A stretch of 64,000 nucleotides of DNA from Amycolatopsis alba DSM 44262 (GTDB taxonomy: Bacteria; Actinomycetota; Actinomycetes; Mycobacteriales; Pseudonocardiaceae), in contig NZ_KB913032.1 in assembly GCF_000384215.1 (NCBI RefSeq), positions 9,695,605 to 9,759,604 on the forward strand. The letters are read 5' to 3'. The notes under the pieces are model-generated. The model was not told the origin of the DNA and made no database searches. It was given only the letters and a program-made list of their open reading frames with translations. Below are positions 8,689 to 18,800 of the stretch, piece after piece (positions within the stretch are counted from its first letter, which is position 1; the number at the start of each line of letters is the position of its first letter). A program made the translations under genes and the position numbers.

Positions 8689-9350
8689 CCAAACACCTCC
8701 GGTTTGCACTCGATCGGGATGCCCGACAGGCTCGGCAATGTAGCCGCAAGCCCCTTGACAGCGTCAATGTAGTCGTCCTCAGGCACATAGATGCGTCGCA
8801 GCAGGCCGAGCTCCACCTGATCGGGATAGAGCACCTCCGCCTGAGGGTCAGTCGGCAGGTTTCTCGGCGTATGTGCGGTGCGACAGCTCAGGTTCCCGTA
8901 TCGGCCCGGCACCTTGTCTGCGTACAGCGCGGACAGGCCAGCCCCGCCCTGGCCGCGTTTAACCGCTGGGTAGATGTTGTTGGTCGTTGTGAAGTAGACC
9001 CCGTCGTGCGACAGCAGCGCCGGGTCGAAGGCCAGCACGCACCACCACACTTCGTCGGCCACGTGCCAGCGGTCCTTCGAGATGCCCAACAGAGTTCCGT
9101 TCACCTGAGTCAGCGACAGGTTCACGTATCCGGTCCACCCCGCGTCCCCAGTTCGGCTACGACAGTTCGGCAGGTAGATGTGCTCCAGGTATGCGTCGGC
9201 CGTCAGGCCGTCGCGCGACTTCACGGCTCCGGTCGCCCCGATGCCTACCAGGCCACGGTTGGTCGTGAAGTGGAGAACCTCCTCGATCCCGAACCCGCGA
9301 GCAAGGTCGGGAATGGACAGCGCCGGCTCATGCGGCGCGGCGGCGTTCAC
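8685..9350 (-). CDS. DarT-like DNA ADP-ribosyltransferase (DUF4433-like toxin)
   Basis: 221 residues, GTG start in a GTGA overlap with the upstream helicase stop. DarT enzymes transfer ADP-ribose from NAD+ to bases in single-stranded DNA. Family hallmarks: the N-terminal VLHFTTNRGLVGI (NAD-binding His and loop), a central YVNLSL strand, and the C-terminal catalytic segment DPQAEVLYPDQVEL with Glu172 in the position of the DarT catalytic Glu, followed by LLRRIYVP. Length fits a single DarT domain. Between helicase and glycohydrolase, all translationally coupled, it is probably the toxic modifier of a defence or toxin-antitoxin unit. A divergent relative acting on another target cannot be excluded. 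Confidence 0.8.
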   Translation of the reverse strand: MNAAAPHEPALSIPDLARGFGIEEVLHFTTNRGLVGIGATGAVKSRDGLTADAYLEHIYLPNCRSRTGDAGWTGYVNLSLTQVNGTLLGISKDRWHVADEVWWCVLAFDPALLSHDGVYFTTTNNIYPAVKRGQGGAGLSALYADKVPGRYGNLSCRTAHTPRNLPTDPQAEVLYPDQVELGLLRRIYVPEDDYIDAVKGLAATLPSLSGIPIECKPEVFG

Positions 9351-10744
9351 GGCCGCACCAGCTGGTAGGTACCCGGCTGCAGTAGCCGGAGGATCGTTGA
9401 TGGGTCGGTTGGTTTGAAGCCTATGTGGACAGACTTCTTGGCTCGGCCAACTCCCATGGCGATCAGGCGCCGCAGGGCGTCTAGCTGGCCGTCACCTTGC
9501 TCATTTCCGTGCGGTGTCACCTGCTGGTTAAGCCCCGGAATGATGACGTGGTCGAACTCGAGTCCCTTCGCTGAGTGAAGGGTGCACAAGGCGATTTGCT
9601 CAGTTCCCTCGGGCCAGGTGCTGGCGCGGGTCAATGTCACGAAAGGCAGCCCAGCCTGACGTAGCCGCTTCTTGAGATAGGAGAACCACTCACCGCCGCG
9701 TGGGTGCAGGAAGGCTACCGACTCATTGGCAAGATCCACATTTCGCGCCAGCGTGCCGAGGATGTAGTCCACCTGGGCGCTGAAGGATCCGGCCACCACA
9801 GTCGGTAGCGGACCGGCCTTGTCACATGCCGTGAAGTCAGGTAGCTCGCCATCGTCCTCCAGTGGCACTCCAGTCACCAGAGTGCGGGCGAAGGCGGCGA
9901 TCTGCTCGGTGTTTCGGTAGTTGTGCTTAAGCGTGTAGATCTTGCTCCAGTTCACTCCGACTTCTTTCCAGGTGAAGTGTCTGGGGTAGATCCGTTGCGC
10001 CGCGTCCATCACAAAGGTCACGGAGTGTGAAGGAGCCAGATGCGGCAGCAACGCCCGAACCTGGTTGGCTGTGAAGTCCTGGGCTTCGTCAACGATCACG
10101 ACGTCCCATGGCGGTATACCGTCAGCGGCGCCTGCGGCGATCGCAATGTCATTCCAGTCCATCGCGCCACGCTCAGCCTTGAGCGCGGCGAACGGTTCGA
10201 CGACGTCGGCCAGCAACCGTCGTTTTAGCAGGCTCTCTACCCGCGGATTGATCCCGCGGCCCGTGCGCGGTTTGATCAAATATTCATCCAGCCTGTCGAC
10301 TGGGTAGCGACCCAGGAGATACTCCACCTCTTCCAACAGGAACGCACGATCCCCAGGCAGGTCCTTGAGCAGGGGGAGCAGCATCGCCGAGGACTTATCG
10401 CGGTCAAGGATGTCGACATTCCCGATGACATCGTGCGCCCACTTTCCGAAGGTCAGCACCTGCACCTGGAGACCTTCACTGCCCGGCACCTGCTGACGGG
10501 CCAACTCGGCGATGTACCCCTCGAGGGTCCGGTTGTAGGTGAGTACCAGCACGCGGACCGGGTCAACCAGACCAAGGCGGTCGCGCCGGGAAAGCCAGGA
10601 TGCACACAGCTGCCGGAGCCGCAGCAAAGCGGTCGTTGTTTTGCCGCTACCGGCCGCACCCTTGATCAGCAGGAAGCCTGGGGTGTTGTCGGCGAGGATG
10701 GTCAACTGCTCAGGGGTGGGTGTGACGGACGGGAGAATCCGCAT
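9347..10744 (-). CDS. SF1 UvrD/Rep-like DNA helicase
   Basis: 465 residues. Walker A GAAGSGKTTT at 29-38, Walker B VIVDEAQDF near 217-225, motif III/IV region ending in LKHNYRNTEQIA, and motif V/VI LCTLHSAKGLEFDHVI near 388-403 with a final GVGRAKKSV. It is shorter than UvrD (about 720 residues) and lacks much of domains 1B/2B, like other compact SF1A proteins in mobile or defence loci. ATG start with GGAGG 4 nt upstream. First gene of the helicase-DarT-ARH operon. It may unwind or sense DNA structures, exposing the single strands that DarT enzymes modify; that link is inference. Confidence 0.88.
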   Translation of the reverse strand: MRILPSVTPTPEQLTILADNTPGFLLIKGAAGSGKTTTALLRLRQLCASWLSRRDRLGLVDPVRVLVLTYNRTLEGYIAELARQQVPGSEGLQVQVLTFGKWAHDVIGNVDILDRDKSSAMLLPLLKDLPGDRAFLLEEVEYLLGRYPVDRLDEYLIKPRTGRGINPRVESLLKRRLLADVVEPFAALKAERGAMDWNDIAIAAGAADGIPPWDVVIVDEAQDFTANQVRALLPHLAPSHSVTFVMDAAQRIYPRHFTWKEVGVNWSKIYTLKHNYRNTEQIAAFARTLVTGVPLEDDGELPDFTACDKAGPLPTVVAGSFSAQVDYILGTLARNVDLANESVAFLHPRGGEWFSYLKKRLRQAGLPFVTLTRASTWPEGTEQIALCTLHSAKGLEFDHVIIPGLNQQVTPHGNEQGDGQLDALRRLIAMGVGRAKKSVHIGFKPTDPSTILRLLQPGTYQLVRP

Positions 10745-10879
10745 AACCGCCTCCGCGGAGGGTCGGGGCCCAGTGTGCCGGGCTCACATGCCGACCACCG
10801 TACTCGGCACCCCGACAGTCCGCGCAAACGAAATGCAACTGCACGGCCGCAAGACGATCATCAGCTCCCCCGATTAGGC

Positions 10880-10896
10880 ACTTTGCAACGCAAAGT
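10880..10896. promoter_or_regulatory. Palindrome upstream of the helicase-DarT-ARH operon
   Basis: ACTTTGCAACGCAAAGT is a perfect inverted repeat of 7-bp arms around a 3-nt centre, about 140 bp upstream of the helicase start. A second palindrome, CCTCCGCGGAGG (10750-10761), overlaps the ribosome site of the helicase gene. The first looks like a repressor site, the second could sequester the ribosome site. Neither has a recognised binding protein. Confidence 0.4.
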
Positions 10897-10924
10897 CCAC
10901 GACGACACGCCTCGACTGGCTCGT

Positions 10925-11413
10925 CTACCTCAATAGGCAACCGGACGGCTTCACATCGACCGGTATCTGAGCCTCCGGCGCTCCCAGCGCATGCAGGAAG
11001 GCCGCCAGCACGGCACTGGGGCCCAGGGCCTGACTCGGCCCGTAGCCCCGTAAATTGGCGTACAAGGTCCCATCGGGAAACCTGTCCTGGCTCCGGTGCG
11101 CCCAATGCACGACGAGACTGGTCTTGCCACAACCGCCGGTACCGTCTACCGCAGCGACCGTCACGCCCTCCACGACGTTCTCGACTGTCGGCAGGAGCGC
11201 ATCCAACATGGCAAGCTGCTCGCCCCGGCCGGTGAAGTCTCGCAATACTGGCGGGAGTTGCCGCGGCACCGGCAGCAAGCCGCTCGCCACGCCGCAGACC
11301 GCATGTTGCGCGCTCTCCTCGTCAGCCACACCAACAAGTCTGGCTATATCCCAGCAGCTCCGCGGACACCTGAACCAACACCACTCAGACGGAGCACCAG
11401 GTGCGACGAGCAA
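10925..11413 (-). pseudogene. NB-ARC regulator fragment (AfsR/SARP-like)
   Basis: A 5'- and 3'-truncated STAND ATPase. The readable part is RQLPPVLRDFTGRGEQLAML, the P-loop AAVDGTGGCGKTSL and the following RFPDGTLYANLRGYGP segment, typical of actinobacterial AfsR/SARP proteins. It stops after about 100 residues of the NB-ARC domain and both flanks are unrelated. An intact relative lies at 27.6 kb, so this may be debris of a former copy of a similar system. Confidence 0.7.
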
Positions 11414-11676
11414 GCCCGACGACCCGCTGGGTAAACGCAGCCTCTCGACCTACCCTGCCCCGCGAGACCCCGCGGCTGTCCGAACCGCGCCCGCAGGGTT
11501 CGCGCGTTCAAGCGCGGTGGCGAGACGCCTCAATCGGCGGGACGACATCGAGCCCTTCTGGTTTCGAACCCACCGCTGAAGGATGGAGGGTCGTGCGCCT
11601 GACGCGGCCATGGTCAGGGTCGCGCTGGGACTACACTCTGTGTCCTCGAACGGCTGGCTAAGCAGAGGGGACCGAG

Positions 11677-13170
11677 GTGTCTGACAAACCGCGTCCAGGA
11701 CATGACGCTCGCCTGGTCGCGCTGGTGCACCGGTTGATCGCGCTGCCACGGGAGACCGAGTGGGTGGAGTTCAAGGAGAACTTCTTCAAAGCCGAGGACA
11801 TCGGTCAGTACATCTCGGCGCTGGCGAACTCCGCCGCGCTCGGTAGCCAGGACAAGGGCTACATGGTCTGGGGCGTCAGCGACACCGACCACACGATCGT
11901 CGGTACCACCATGGACCCGCACAGCAAGGTCGGCAACGAAGACTTCCTCAACTGGCTCACCCGGCTGCTGACACCTCAGATCCACTTCGAATTCCTCGAG
12001 TTCAAGGTGGAAGACAAGCGAGTCGTGCTGCTCGAGGTCTCGCCGGCGACGGCGAGCCCGGTGCGGTTCCAGAGCGACGAGTGGATCCGGGTCGGGTCGT
12101 ACAAGAAGAAGCTGCGTGACCATCCGGATCACGCGCGGCGGCTGTGGCAGTCGTTCGACTCCCGGCCGTTCGAGACGCTCTCCGCCGCGTCCGGCCTGGA
12201 CACCACCGCGGTTCTGCGGCGCCTGGACTATCCTGGGTACTTCGACCTGATGGGGATGCCACTGCCGGACAACCGGAAGGGCATCCTCGATGCCCTGGAG
12301 ATGGAAGAGCTGGTACGCCGCAACCAGCACGGCGACTGGGACATCACCAACCTCGGCGCCGTCCTGTTCGCCAAGAACATCAATGACTTCACATCGCTCA
12401 AACGGAAGGCCGTCCGCGTCATCCGCTACCGCGGAGACAGCCGTGTATCGACTATCCGTGAGCAATCCGGCGTCCACGGCTACGCACCCGCGTTCGCCGG
12501 CCTGGTCAACTTCGTCAACAACATGCTGCCCTCGGTCGAGGTGATCGGCGAAGCGATCCGCGGCGACGAGCGCGCTTACCCCGAACTGGCCGTCCGGGAG
12601 CTCATCGCCAACGCGATCATCCACCAAGACTTCTCCCAGACCGGCAACGGGCCGATGATCGAGATCTTCGACACCCGTCTGGAGATCACCAGCCCCGGCC
12701 GGCCCCTCGTCGACCCCCTGCGGTTCGTCGACGCCCCACCTAAATCACGCAACGAGGCGATCGGCGCGCTGATGCGCCGCGCCGGGATGTGCGAGGAACG
12801 CGGCAGCGGCTGGGACAAGGTCGTATCCGAGACAGAACTCCACCAGCTCCCCGCGCCGCTGGTCGAGCTGCCTGAGGACAACACACGGGTCGTGCTGTTC
12901 GCACCCAAGCCCCTCACCAGCATGAGCCGCGACGAAAAAGTCCGTGCGGTCTACCTGCACGCCTGCCTCCGCCGGGTCAACCACGAGACACTCACCAACT
13001 CGTCCCTGCGGGAACGCTTCGGGATCAGTCAGCAGAACGCCGCGATCGCCAGCAGGCTCATCAGCGACGCCGTCGCCGCCAACCTGATCGTTCCCTTCGA
13101 CGCCGCAGCCGGGCGCCGCTTCATGCAGTACCTGCCGTACTGGGCAGCAGACACCGACTCGCCCTTTTGA
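11677..13170 (+). CDS. AlbA_2/Schlafen-like DNA-binding protein with HATPase-like domain
   Basis: 497 residues from GTG with AGAGGGG upstream. The N-terminal 130 residues form an AlbA_2 (Schlafen AlbA) domain: ETEWVEFKENF is the characteristic Glu-Phe-Lys start, then ISALANSAA and GYMVWGVSD. The C-terminal half has the ATPase-like module often found with it (VRELIANAIIHQDF, EIFDTRLEITSPG, ERGSGWDKV). A winged-helix-like end (LRERFGISQQNAAIASRL) follows. Such proteins are common in mobile and defence islands and are thought to be nucleic-acid-binding regulators or effectors; no precise role is established. Single gene, followed by a hairpin. Confidence 0.85.
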   Translation: MSDKPRPGHDARLVALVHRLIALPRETEWVEFKENFFKAEDIGQYISALANSAALGSQDKGYMVWGVSDTDHTIVGTTMDPHSKVGNEDFLNWLTRLLTPQIHFEFLEFKVEDKRVVLLEVSPATASPVRFQSDEWIRVGSYKKKLRDHPDHARRLWQSFDSRPFETLSAASGLDTTAVLRRLDYPGYFDLMGMPLPDNRKGILDALEMEELVRRNQHGDWDITNLGAVLFAKNINDFTSLKRKAVRVIRYRGDSRVSTIREQSGVHGYAPAFAGLVNFVNNMLPSVEVIGEAIRGDERAYPELAVRELIANAIIHQDFSQTGNGPMIEIFDTRLEITSPGRPLVDPLRFVDAPPKSRNEAIGALMRRAGMCEERGSGWDKVVSETELHQLPAPLVELPEDNTRVVLFAPKPLTSMSRDEKVRAVYLHACLRRVNHETLTNSSLRERFGISQQNAAIASRLISDAVAANLIVPFDAAAGRRFMQYLPYWAADTDSPF

Positions 13171-13227
13171 TGGCCATTTGATCGACCCCCATGCCTAATA
13201 TCCCCCAAACGGGTGTCTCGACGCCCT

Positions 13228-13265
13228 GACCGGCGCAAACACCGCAAGGCGTCTTTGCGCCGGTC
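13228..13265 (+). terminator. Stem-loop downstream of the AlbA_2 gene
   Basis: GACCGGCGCAAA (13228-13239) pairs perfectly with TTTGCGCCGGTC (13254-13265) around a 14-nt loop, 58 bp after the stop codon. No U-tract follows, as is usual for actinobacterial terminators. Confidence 0.6.
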
Positions 13266-14270
13266 CCGCATGATCCCGCATGCATCAGCCAGCACAACTC
13301 GCCGCATGCCGGTCGCCCTCACATCGTCAGCGTGATCCAGCCTGCATCATTCAATAACTATTAAGTAACTTCACGTGATCTCTATTGACAACTCCCGCCA
13401 AGGGGTGCATATCCCCGCTGTGATCTAGCTGCCCAGGCGACCCAGGGTCGGATATGCCGCACTGGTCGTCGCCAACAGTGGTTGACGGAGGCGCTGCCAC
13501 CGCAGCCTGCCCACCGGATGGGCGACCGAAGCAAGCGAACTGCTCCACGTCAGACAGTTGCGACCGCGCTCTTGATGAATACAGGAACTTGTCAGCGCTC
13601 GGCGCGCCGCCAGGTGTCGGTCCATGCTCTTCACGCCATGCTCCGCGGCCCGCAACCAGCGACGCGGGCGAGCACGTGAGCGACGACGAACCAGCGATCA
13701 CCGGCCGAGGTCCGACAACTGCTCCCCGCGCCAAACTTCCCACTCGTTCACACCGCCGACGCCAGTCAAGAGTCGTCCTGGGCAGCCCGTTCTCTCCAAG
13801 TAGCAACGCTCGCGACTAACGGACACATCTCATTCCGAGCAATCCACGTCGAACGAACCCCCTATCCGCATTTCCGGTGTTGACAAGCCCCTTATAGTCC
13901 GGCACAAAACATCAATTTGACCGCTCACCTCAAAAAATCGACCGTCTACGCGAATCCGAAATATCGGCCCGACTAGTCAGTTGCGACGAGCGGCGACCCA
14001 GTGACTAGCGAGACATAAGATGATCTACCACTGGAAGCATAGGCGACCAGGACACTAGACGGAACTCGTCCGCCGGGGCAAAGTGAAGTGGAGGGAACAA
14101 GCAATGACCTCGACAACAAGAGGACTATCAGGAACACGCCTTTACATCACGATCCCAATCAATTGCAAATTGCACTGCATGACTTCACAAGACGAGGAAG
14201 CAGGCATCATGAGTAGCGCAATGAAGCCGCCGCATATCGGGAGAACTTCGGCTGATCTGGGGTACACGAA
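13266..14270. other. About 1 kb without a supported gene
   Basis: Short open frames exist on both strands but none has a natural amino-acid pattern plus a ribosome site that survives inspection. The stretch 13810-14080 is less GC-rich than its surroundings, and codon bias is absent. It probably holds promoters for flanking genes and eroded sequence. Confidence 0.5.
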
Positions 14271-14354
14271 AAGGCTCGGACCGCGTCTGCGTCCGAGCCT
14301 TCCACGTGGCAAAACTTGCCCCCTGGAACCATTGTCCTGGCGACTCCAGGGGGC
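14271..14354. terminator. Two consecutive stem-loops, probably bidirectional terminator
   Basis: AAGGCTCGGAC/GTCCGAGCCTT (14271-14301) is an 11-bp perfect stem; 16 bp later GCCCCCTGGA/TCCAGGGGGC (14318-14354) is a 10-bp stem. They lie just beyond the stop of the minus-strand ribbon-helix-helix gene and would end its transcript. Confidence 0.6.
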
Positions 14355-14410
14355 TTAAGTTGTTGCCCCTCCCCGCAGATAGGCAACTGCCACTTCCAGT
14401 AGAGCGATTA

Positions 14411-14674
14411 TCAGAGGATGATGACCTGCTTGGTCGAGTCACCCGTTTTAAGAAAGACCTCGGCGCCATCTTGCTTAACGGCTTGGTAGACAACCTCGCC
14501 ATAGCCTATGAGGCGACGGACAGCTTCGGTGAGACTCACGCCTTCACGTTCGATCACTGCTTCCAGTGCTTGAATGGTCTCCGGGCCGACAGCGACATTG
14601 ATGCGCTTGGGCGGTGTCTTCTCCTTCTCAGGGTTGGCGCGCTGTTGAGGCGCATTTGTTGCAGCAGCGGACAT
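14411..14674 (-). CDS. Small ribbon-helix-helix-like protein
   Basis: 87 residues. A basic N-terminus (about 25 residues, Lys/Pro-rich) precedes RINVAVGPETIQALEAVIER and GVSLTEAVRRLIGYGEVVYQ, the beta-helix-helix pattern of Arc/MetJ-type DNA-binding proteins. A short beta-rich tail ends in KQVIIL. These proteins are common, poorly characterised members of actinobacterial islands and probably bind DNA as dimers. It is transcribed alone toward the twin hairpins. Confidence 0.72.
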   Translation of the reverse strand: MSAAATNAPQQRANPEKEKTPPKRINVAVGPETIQALEAVIEREGVSLTEAVRRLIGYGEVVYQAVKQDGAEVFLKTGDSTKQVIIL

Positions 14675-15080
14675 GTTGTCTCCTCGACAGGGTCAGTGCG
14701 TCGGTCCCTCACCCGATACCGGCACCTGTGGATCTCGGTCTTCGCCGACCAGGCCCCACCCACGAGGACACCTGGTCGAGCGATGCGCCCGTAACCACGT
14801 GCCCTGGCAGGGGTACGACACTCCCAGGACACGGCTTGCGCGTTATGGCTCACAAACCATACTCAAGCACTTTTTCCACGGGACCACCACCCATATGACG
14901 CATCGGTCACACTGTCGTGACATGTGATCACCACTTCAGGACCACACCCTGAACACGTACCAGTGTCGGCTGAGGTACTCTCAGTGTTACTTAGAGACCG
15001 GTCGCCGGCTCGCACCTGCCCCCGACAGGTGTCCGTGCCCCAACTACGTGTCCCGTTACGAGGAACAGGTACAGCCCCGC
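14675..15080. promoter_or_regulatory. Divergent intergenic region
   Basis: About 400 bp between the minus-strand ribbon-helix-helix gene and the plus-strand small-protein pair. It contains locally AT-richer sequence (14850-14920) and an imperfect inverted repeat in the TCACACTGTCGTGACATGTGA stretch around 14910, both suitable for promoters and an operator. No gene is supported within it. Confidence 0.4.
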
Positions 15081-15269
15081 ATGACGACCCACCCCGAGCA
15101 ACCCAATCCCCCGACCTTCCAGGGAAGCCGCCTCAGCACCGCCAAAGCTCGTCGTGACCCCGAAGACGACACATGGGTAGGCCTCACCCCGAACGAGCAG
15201 CTATCCACCGATCCAGTGGTTCTCGTCTTCACGGACGAAGAGATCACTTCGACGGGTGGGCGCAGGTGA
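15081..15269 (+). CDS. Small hydrophilic protein, function unknown
   Basis: About 62 residues from the ATG at 15081 (an upstream GTG at 15048 would add 11). Rich in Pro, Thr and Asp; ends DPVVLVFTDEEITSTGGRR. No known domain. It overlaps the next gene by GTGA, so the two are translationally coupled and probably act together. The ribosome site is weak and the exact start uncertain. Confidence 0.5.
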   Translation: MTTHPEQPNPPTFQGSRLSTAKARRDPEDDTWVGLTPNEQLSTDPVVLVFTDEEITSTGGRR

Positions 15270-15601
15270 CGAGCCCCCTGGACGAGGAAACCTGGAGCGA
15301 CGACGACCCGGCGTCTGGTCGTACCCACCAGACGCCGCCCAGCCGGGCTCCGGTGGTCAAGGTCAGCGAACTGGCCGCACAGCGTCACGCCCACAAGGCG
15401 TCCATGCAGAAGCGCGTACTCGCTGGCGTTTTCGCCCTGCTGCTCATCAGCCTCTTGATCATCGTGCTGGCCGTGTCGTTCCACGGCATCACCGAGAACT
15501 TCGCACTCGAGATCGTCCGGCTGATCTTGCCGGCCGCCCTAGGCTCCGGTGGCACGATCGTCGGTGCTCTTTTCATCAGCCGTGGTCGCGACGAAACCTG
15601 A
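15266..15601 (+). CDS. Small membrane protein with two transmembrane helices
   Basis: 111 residues from the GTG at 15266. The cytoplasmic N-terminus (about 50 residues, acidic then basic) precedes a first hydrophobic helix (LAGVFALLLISLLIIVLAVS) and a second (ILPAALGSGGTIVGALFISR). No recognised domain. Coupled to the preceding small gene. Small two-helix membrane proteins near helicase/nuclease genes are sometimes effectors, but nothing here proves it. Confidence 0.62.
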   Translation: MTSPLDEETWSDDDPASGRTHQTPPSRAPVVKVSELAAQRHAHKASMQKRVLAGVFALLLISLLIIVLAVSFHGITENFALEIVRLILPAALGSGGTIVGALFISRGRDET

Positions 15602-15875
15602 CAGTCGATTGGTGGCTCCGCTTGCAGTCGGGGCCACCAATTGCCACACCATTCGCGCGCCCTCAGGCCGCCGGACACAGCTCGCCGCCACGATTGCGCC
15701 GGACGCGGACAAGTCGTCCGGTGCGGTGATTTACCACCACGATGTCGTTACTGGGAGTGAGAACCAGTACGACATTCCGGCACCATCCCGACTCCTGACT
15801 TGTCCCACGGACCGCGCCTAGCTGATTCTGTCCTACTGCTCACCGAGAGGGGGTGAGCGTGGCGATAGGGACTTC

Positions 15876-18800
15876 ATGCGTCCGAATGACCCGACCGCTC
15901 GCGATAAGACGAGCACGCTGGTGGAGTATTTACGGGACATTGCAGCTTCTACCAGAGCGGACAGCCGCGATCTGAGTAGCTTCGAGGCCTCGTGGTGGTT
16001 GGCCGAACTGCCTCAGGGCGTGCGGGTTCGCTCCGAACCGGATTCGGAGGGCGTGCTCCTGGCTGTGGACCAGGTGCCGCTGCCGCCTCCGCCTGCGTTG
16101 CCGCAGGAGCTCCATAGCTATATCGATCGCCGTCAGTGGCAGGACCAAGATGTTGCGGAGGTCGGCCTTTCCGATGAGTTGGCCGCCCAGGTATCCGATC
16201 TCGATGAAAGAACGGGTCTAGGGGCGGCTTGCCGCGTAGCTCTGGCAGCTCGTGACAGTTGGCTAGCGGCGGTGGAACGGGACCGCCCTCAGCGTCAGCT
16301 CTACGAGCAGTTGCTCGACGTCGCTGGGCGGCTGGCGACCAGGGATGACGAGTTCGAGCTGTTGCTATGCAGTGGGCTGGTGGCGGGCGTCGACGACGCC
16401 GACAGCCGCGTGTACCGGCACCTGATAGTCAAACGGATGTTCGCCCGGATCGAACGCGGCCACTCCAGCGTGGTGATCGGTCCAATCGCGGAGGCACCGT
16501 TGACGATGGAGGATCGCAGATTCCTCGCGCCAGTGCTCGGCGACAGGCTGGGCAGAGCAGACGATATCCGGAAAGAGATCGAAACCTCGGATCTGCTGCC
16601 GATCGACGAAGGAGTGGGCAAGTGGCTCGCGGAGTGGAGCGGATGGCTGCTGCCAGCCGCGCCGCCCTATCACGAGTCCGCCGAGCCACCACCGGCCGAT
16701 TGCGACGACAGGCTCTCTGTGTCGGCGTCCCCGGCGCTGGTCTTCCGCCAGCGTGACCGTTCCAGTGTCGCCGGCTTTCTGGACCAGATGCTGGAGAAGC
16801 TTCGTGACTTGCGCACGCCGGTTCCGCAGACCCTGGTCCAGATCCTTCACGACTTGACTCCGGAAGAACAGGAAGAGTGGGCCGCGGCGTCCGGAACTCC
16901 GAAGCTTCTCGGAGAGAACCCGCTCTTCGTCAAGCCGTACAACCAGGAGCAGCGGCTTGTGCTGGACAGGGTACGACAGGACAACGGCGCCGTTGTTCAA
17001 GGGCCGCCAGGGACCGGGAAAACCCACACTATCGCCAATCTCCTGGTGGCGATGCTGGCGGAAGGCCTGCGAGTCCTGGTAGTCAGCCAGCGAGAGCAGC
17101 CGCTCAGCGTACTCCGCAACATGCTTCCGCCAGAGCTGCAGAGCATGTGCGTCTCCCTCGCCGGCGACAAGCGCGGCCGCACCAGCGCGCTGGAAGCATG
17201 TGTACGAGCACTGTCGGAGTTCGTGGCGAGCACCACCGAGTCTCAGGCCGCGGCCCGTGTCGTTGCCTGCCGCGAGCAGTGGAATGTGGCTCAGAGGCAG
17301 GTACTCGCCGCAGAGGTCGATCTCTCCGGATCGCGGGAGTCGGAACACATCGAGCATCCTCCGATCGCCCCAGGATACCAGGGCCGATTGGCGGAGATCG
17401 CGTCCTCGGTCCAGGCAGGGCGCAACCGGTTTGGCTGGGTGCCACCGCTGCCCGCAGCCGCGCCGACGATCTGCCCGCTGCTTCCTGATGAGCTCGCCGA
17501 GCTGCAAAATCTTCTTGAGGCACACCCCGAAGGTCCTCATCGAGCGGACGAGTCGGTGCCACCACCGGAGGACGTCCAATCTCCGGACGAGATCGCTCAG
17601 TTGTTCAGGAACCTCGAACTCCCGGCCGCTGACCCGCAGGTCCGCGAGATCGCCGACAGATGCGTGTGTGTCGCCCCAGCCACACTCGACCAGTGGCTCG
17701 TCGACCTCGACCGCGTAGCCGAGATCGTCCGGCATCTCGACCAACGCGCCACTTCGGAACCCGAGAGCTGGCTCGATGGCGCGGTCAGGGACATGCTCGC
17801 CGGGAACAACCTGAACGCCTGGCTGGACCTCATCAACCGTCCCCCTGCCGCCGAGCAGCTCTTCTCGCGGTCACGCAATCCGGTTCTCCGGGATGTGCAA
17901 TGTCATGAGACCGATCCCACGCTCCTCCGGGAACTACACGAGCAAGCGCAAATCTTAGTGCAAGGCCTTCAGAACCACCGAACGGTGCGAACTCGGCTCT
18001 TCCGCCGTCTGACGGTGTTCGGCCGTGACACGGCGCTGGTCCGAGAGACATGCAGTTACCGGCAGCGCGAGCTGCGGACGACGGAAGCGGCGGTTGCTGC
18101 CTACGAGGTGCTGGACATTCTCGCGACGCTGACCGATCTCGAGCATGCGTGGAGTTTCGTGGTGTGGCTGGAGAACTCGGCTGGAGATCCGACCAACCGG
18201 CTTCGCTGGCTCGCAGCCGCGGAAGCGGTACTTCCAATGCTAGCCGAACTAGGGAACACCGCCGTTCGCCTGCGGGGCAGTTTGGCCGAGACACAGTTAC
18301 TCGTGGTTCTGACGAGTCGCGACTCCTGGGCCACGTTCCGCAGCGGGGCCCGCCTGGCCAAGCACCGACTGGACGTCGCGAAGTACATGAAGTACCACGG
18401 ACAGCTACTGACGTGGTGGGAGCACATGGCTGCAACTGCACAAGCCGCACCGGAGCTGACCGCTGTCGCGAAAGCGCTGCGCACGAGAGACAGCGCCGCG
18501 TTCCGAGTCGCCGTCGAGACAATCGGTCAGGCCCGGGAAACGATCAGCAGACACCGCCGGCTGCGCGATCTTCGCTCGCAGTTAGGTGAAGCACACCCGG
18601 ATCTGCTCTCCGCTCTGGAGAAAACCAGCGGAGATGAGGCGTGGGCAGAACGCTTCGTGGTCGTGGCTGACGCGTGGGACTGGGCAGTGGCAGAGCGGTT
18701 CGTTCACACCCAGTACCACCCCGGACGGGATGCGCAGGGTGAATCGGAACTGGCAGCCGCGAAAGAGACCCTGCGCGGCGCGACGGAAGAGCTTGCGGCG

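Noticed and set aside
13880..13900. TTGACA followed by TATAGT, promoter-like
   Set aside because: The two boxes are only 7 bp apart, far from the 16-18 bp required.
14104..14358. Small plus-strand open frame behind a GGAGGG, peptide with three Cys
   Set aside because: It runs through two terminator hairpins and loses a natural composition after 40 residues; a peptide precursor cannot be supported without partner enzymes.
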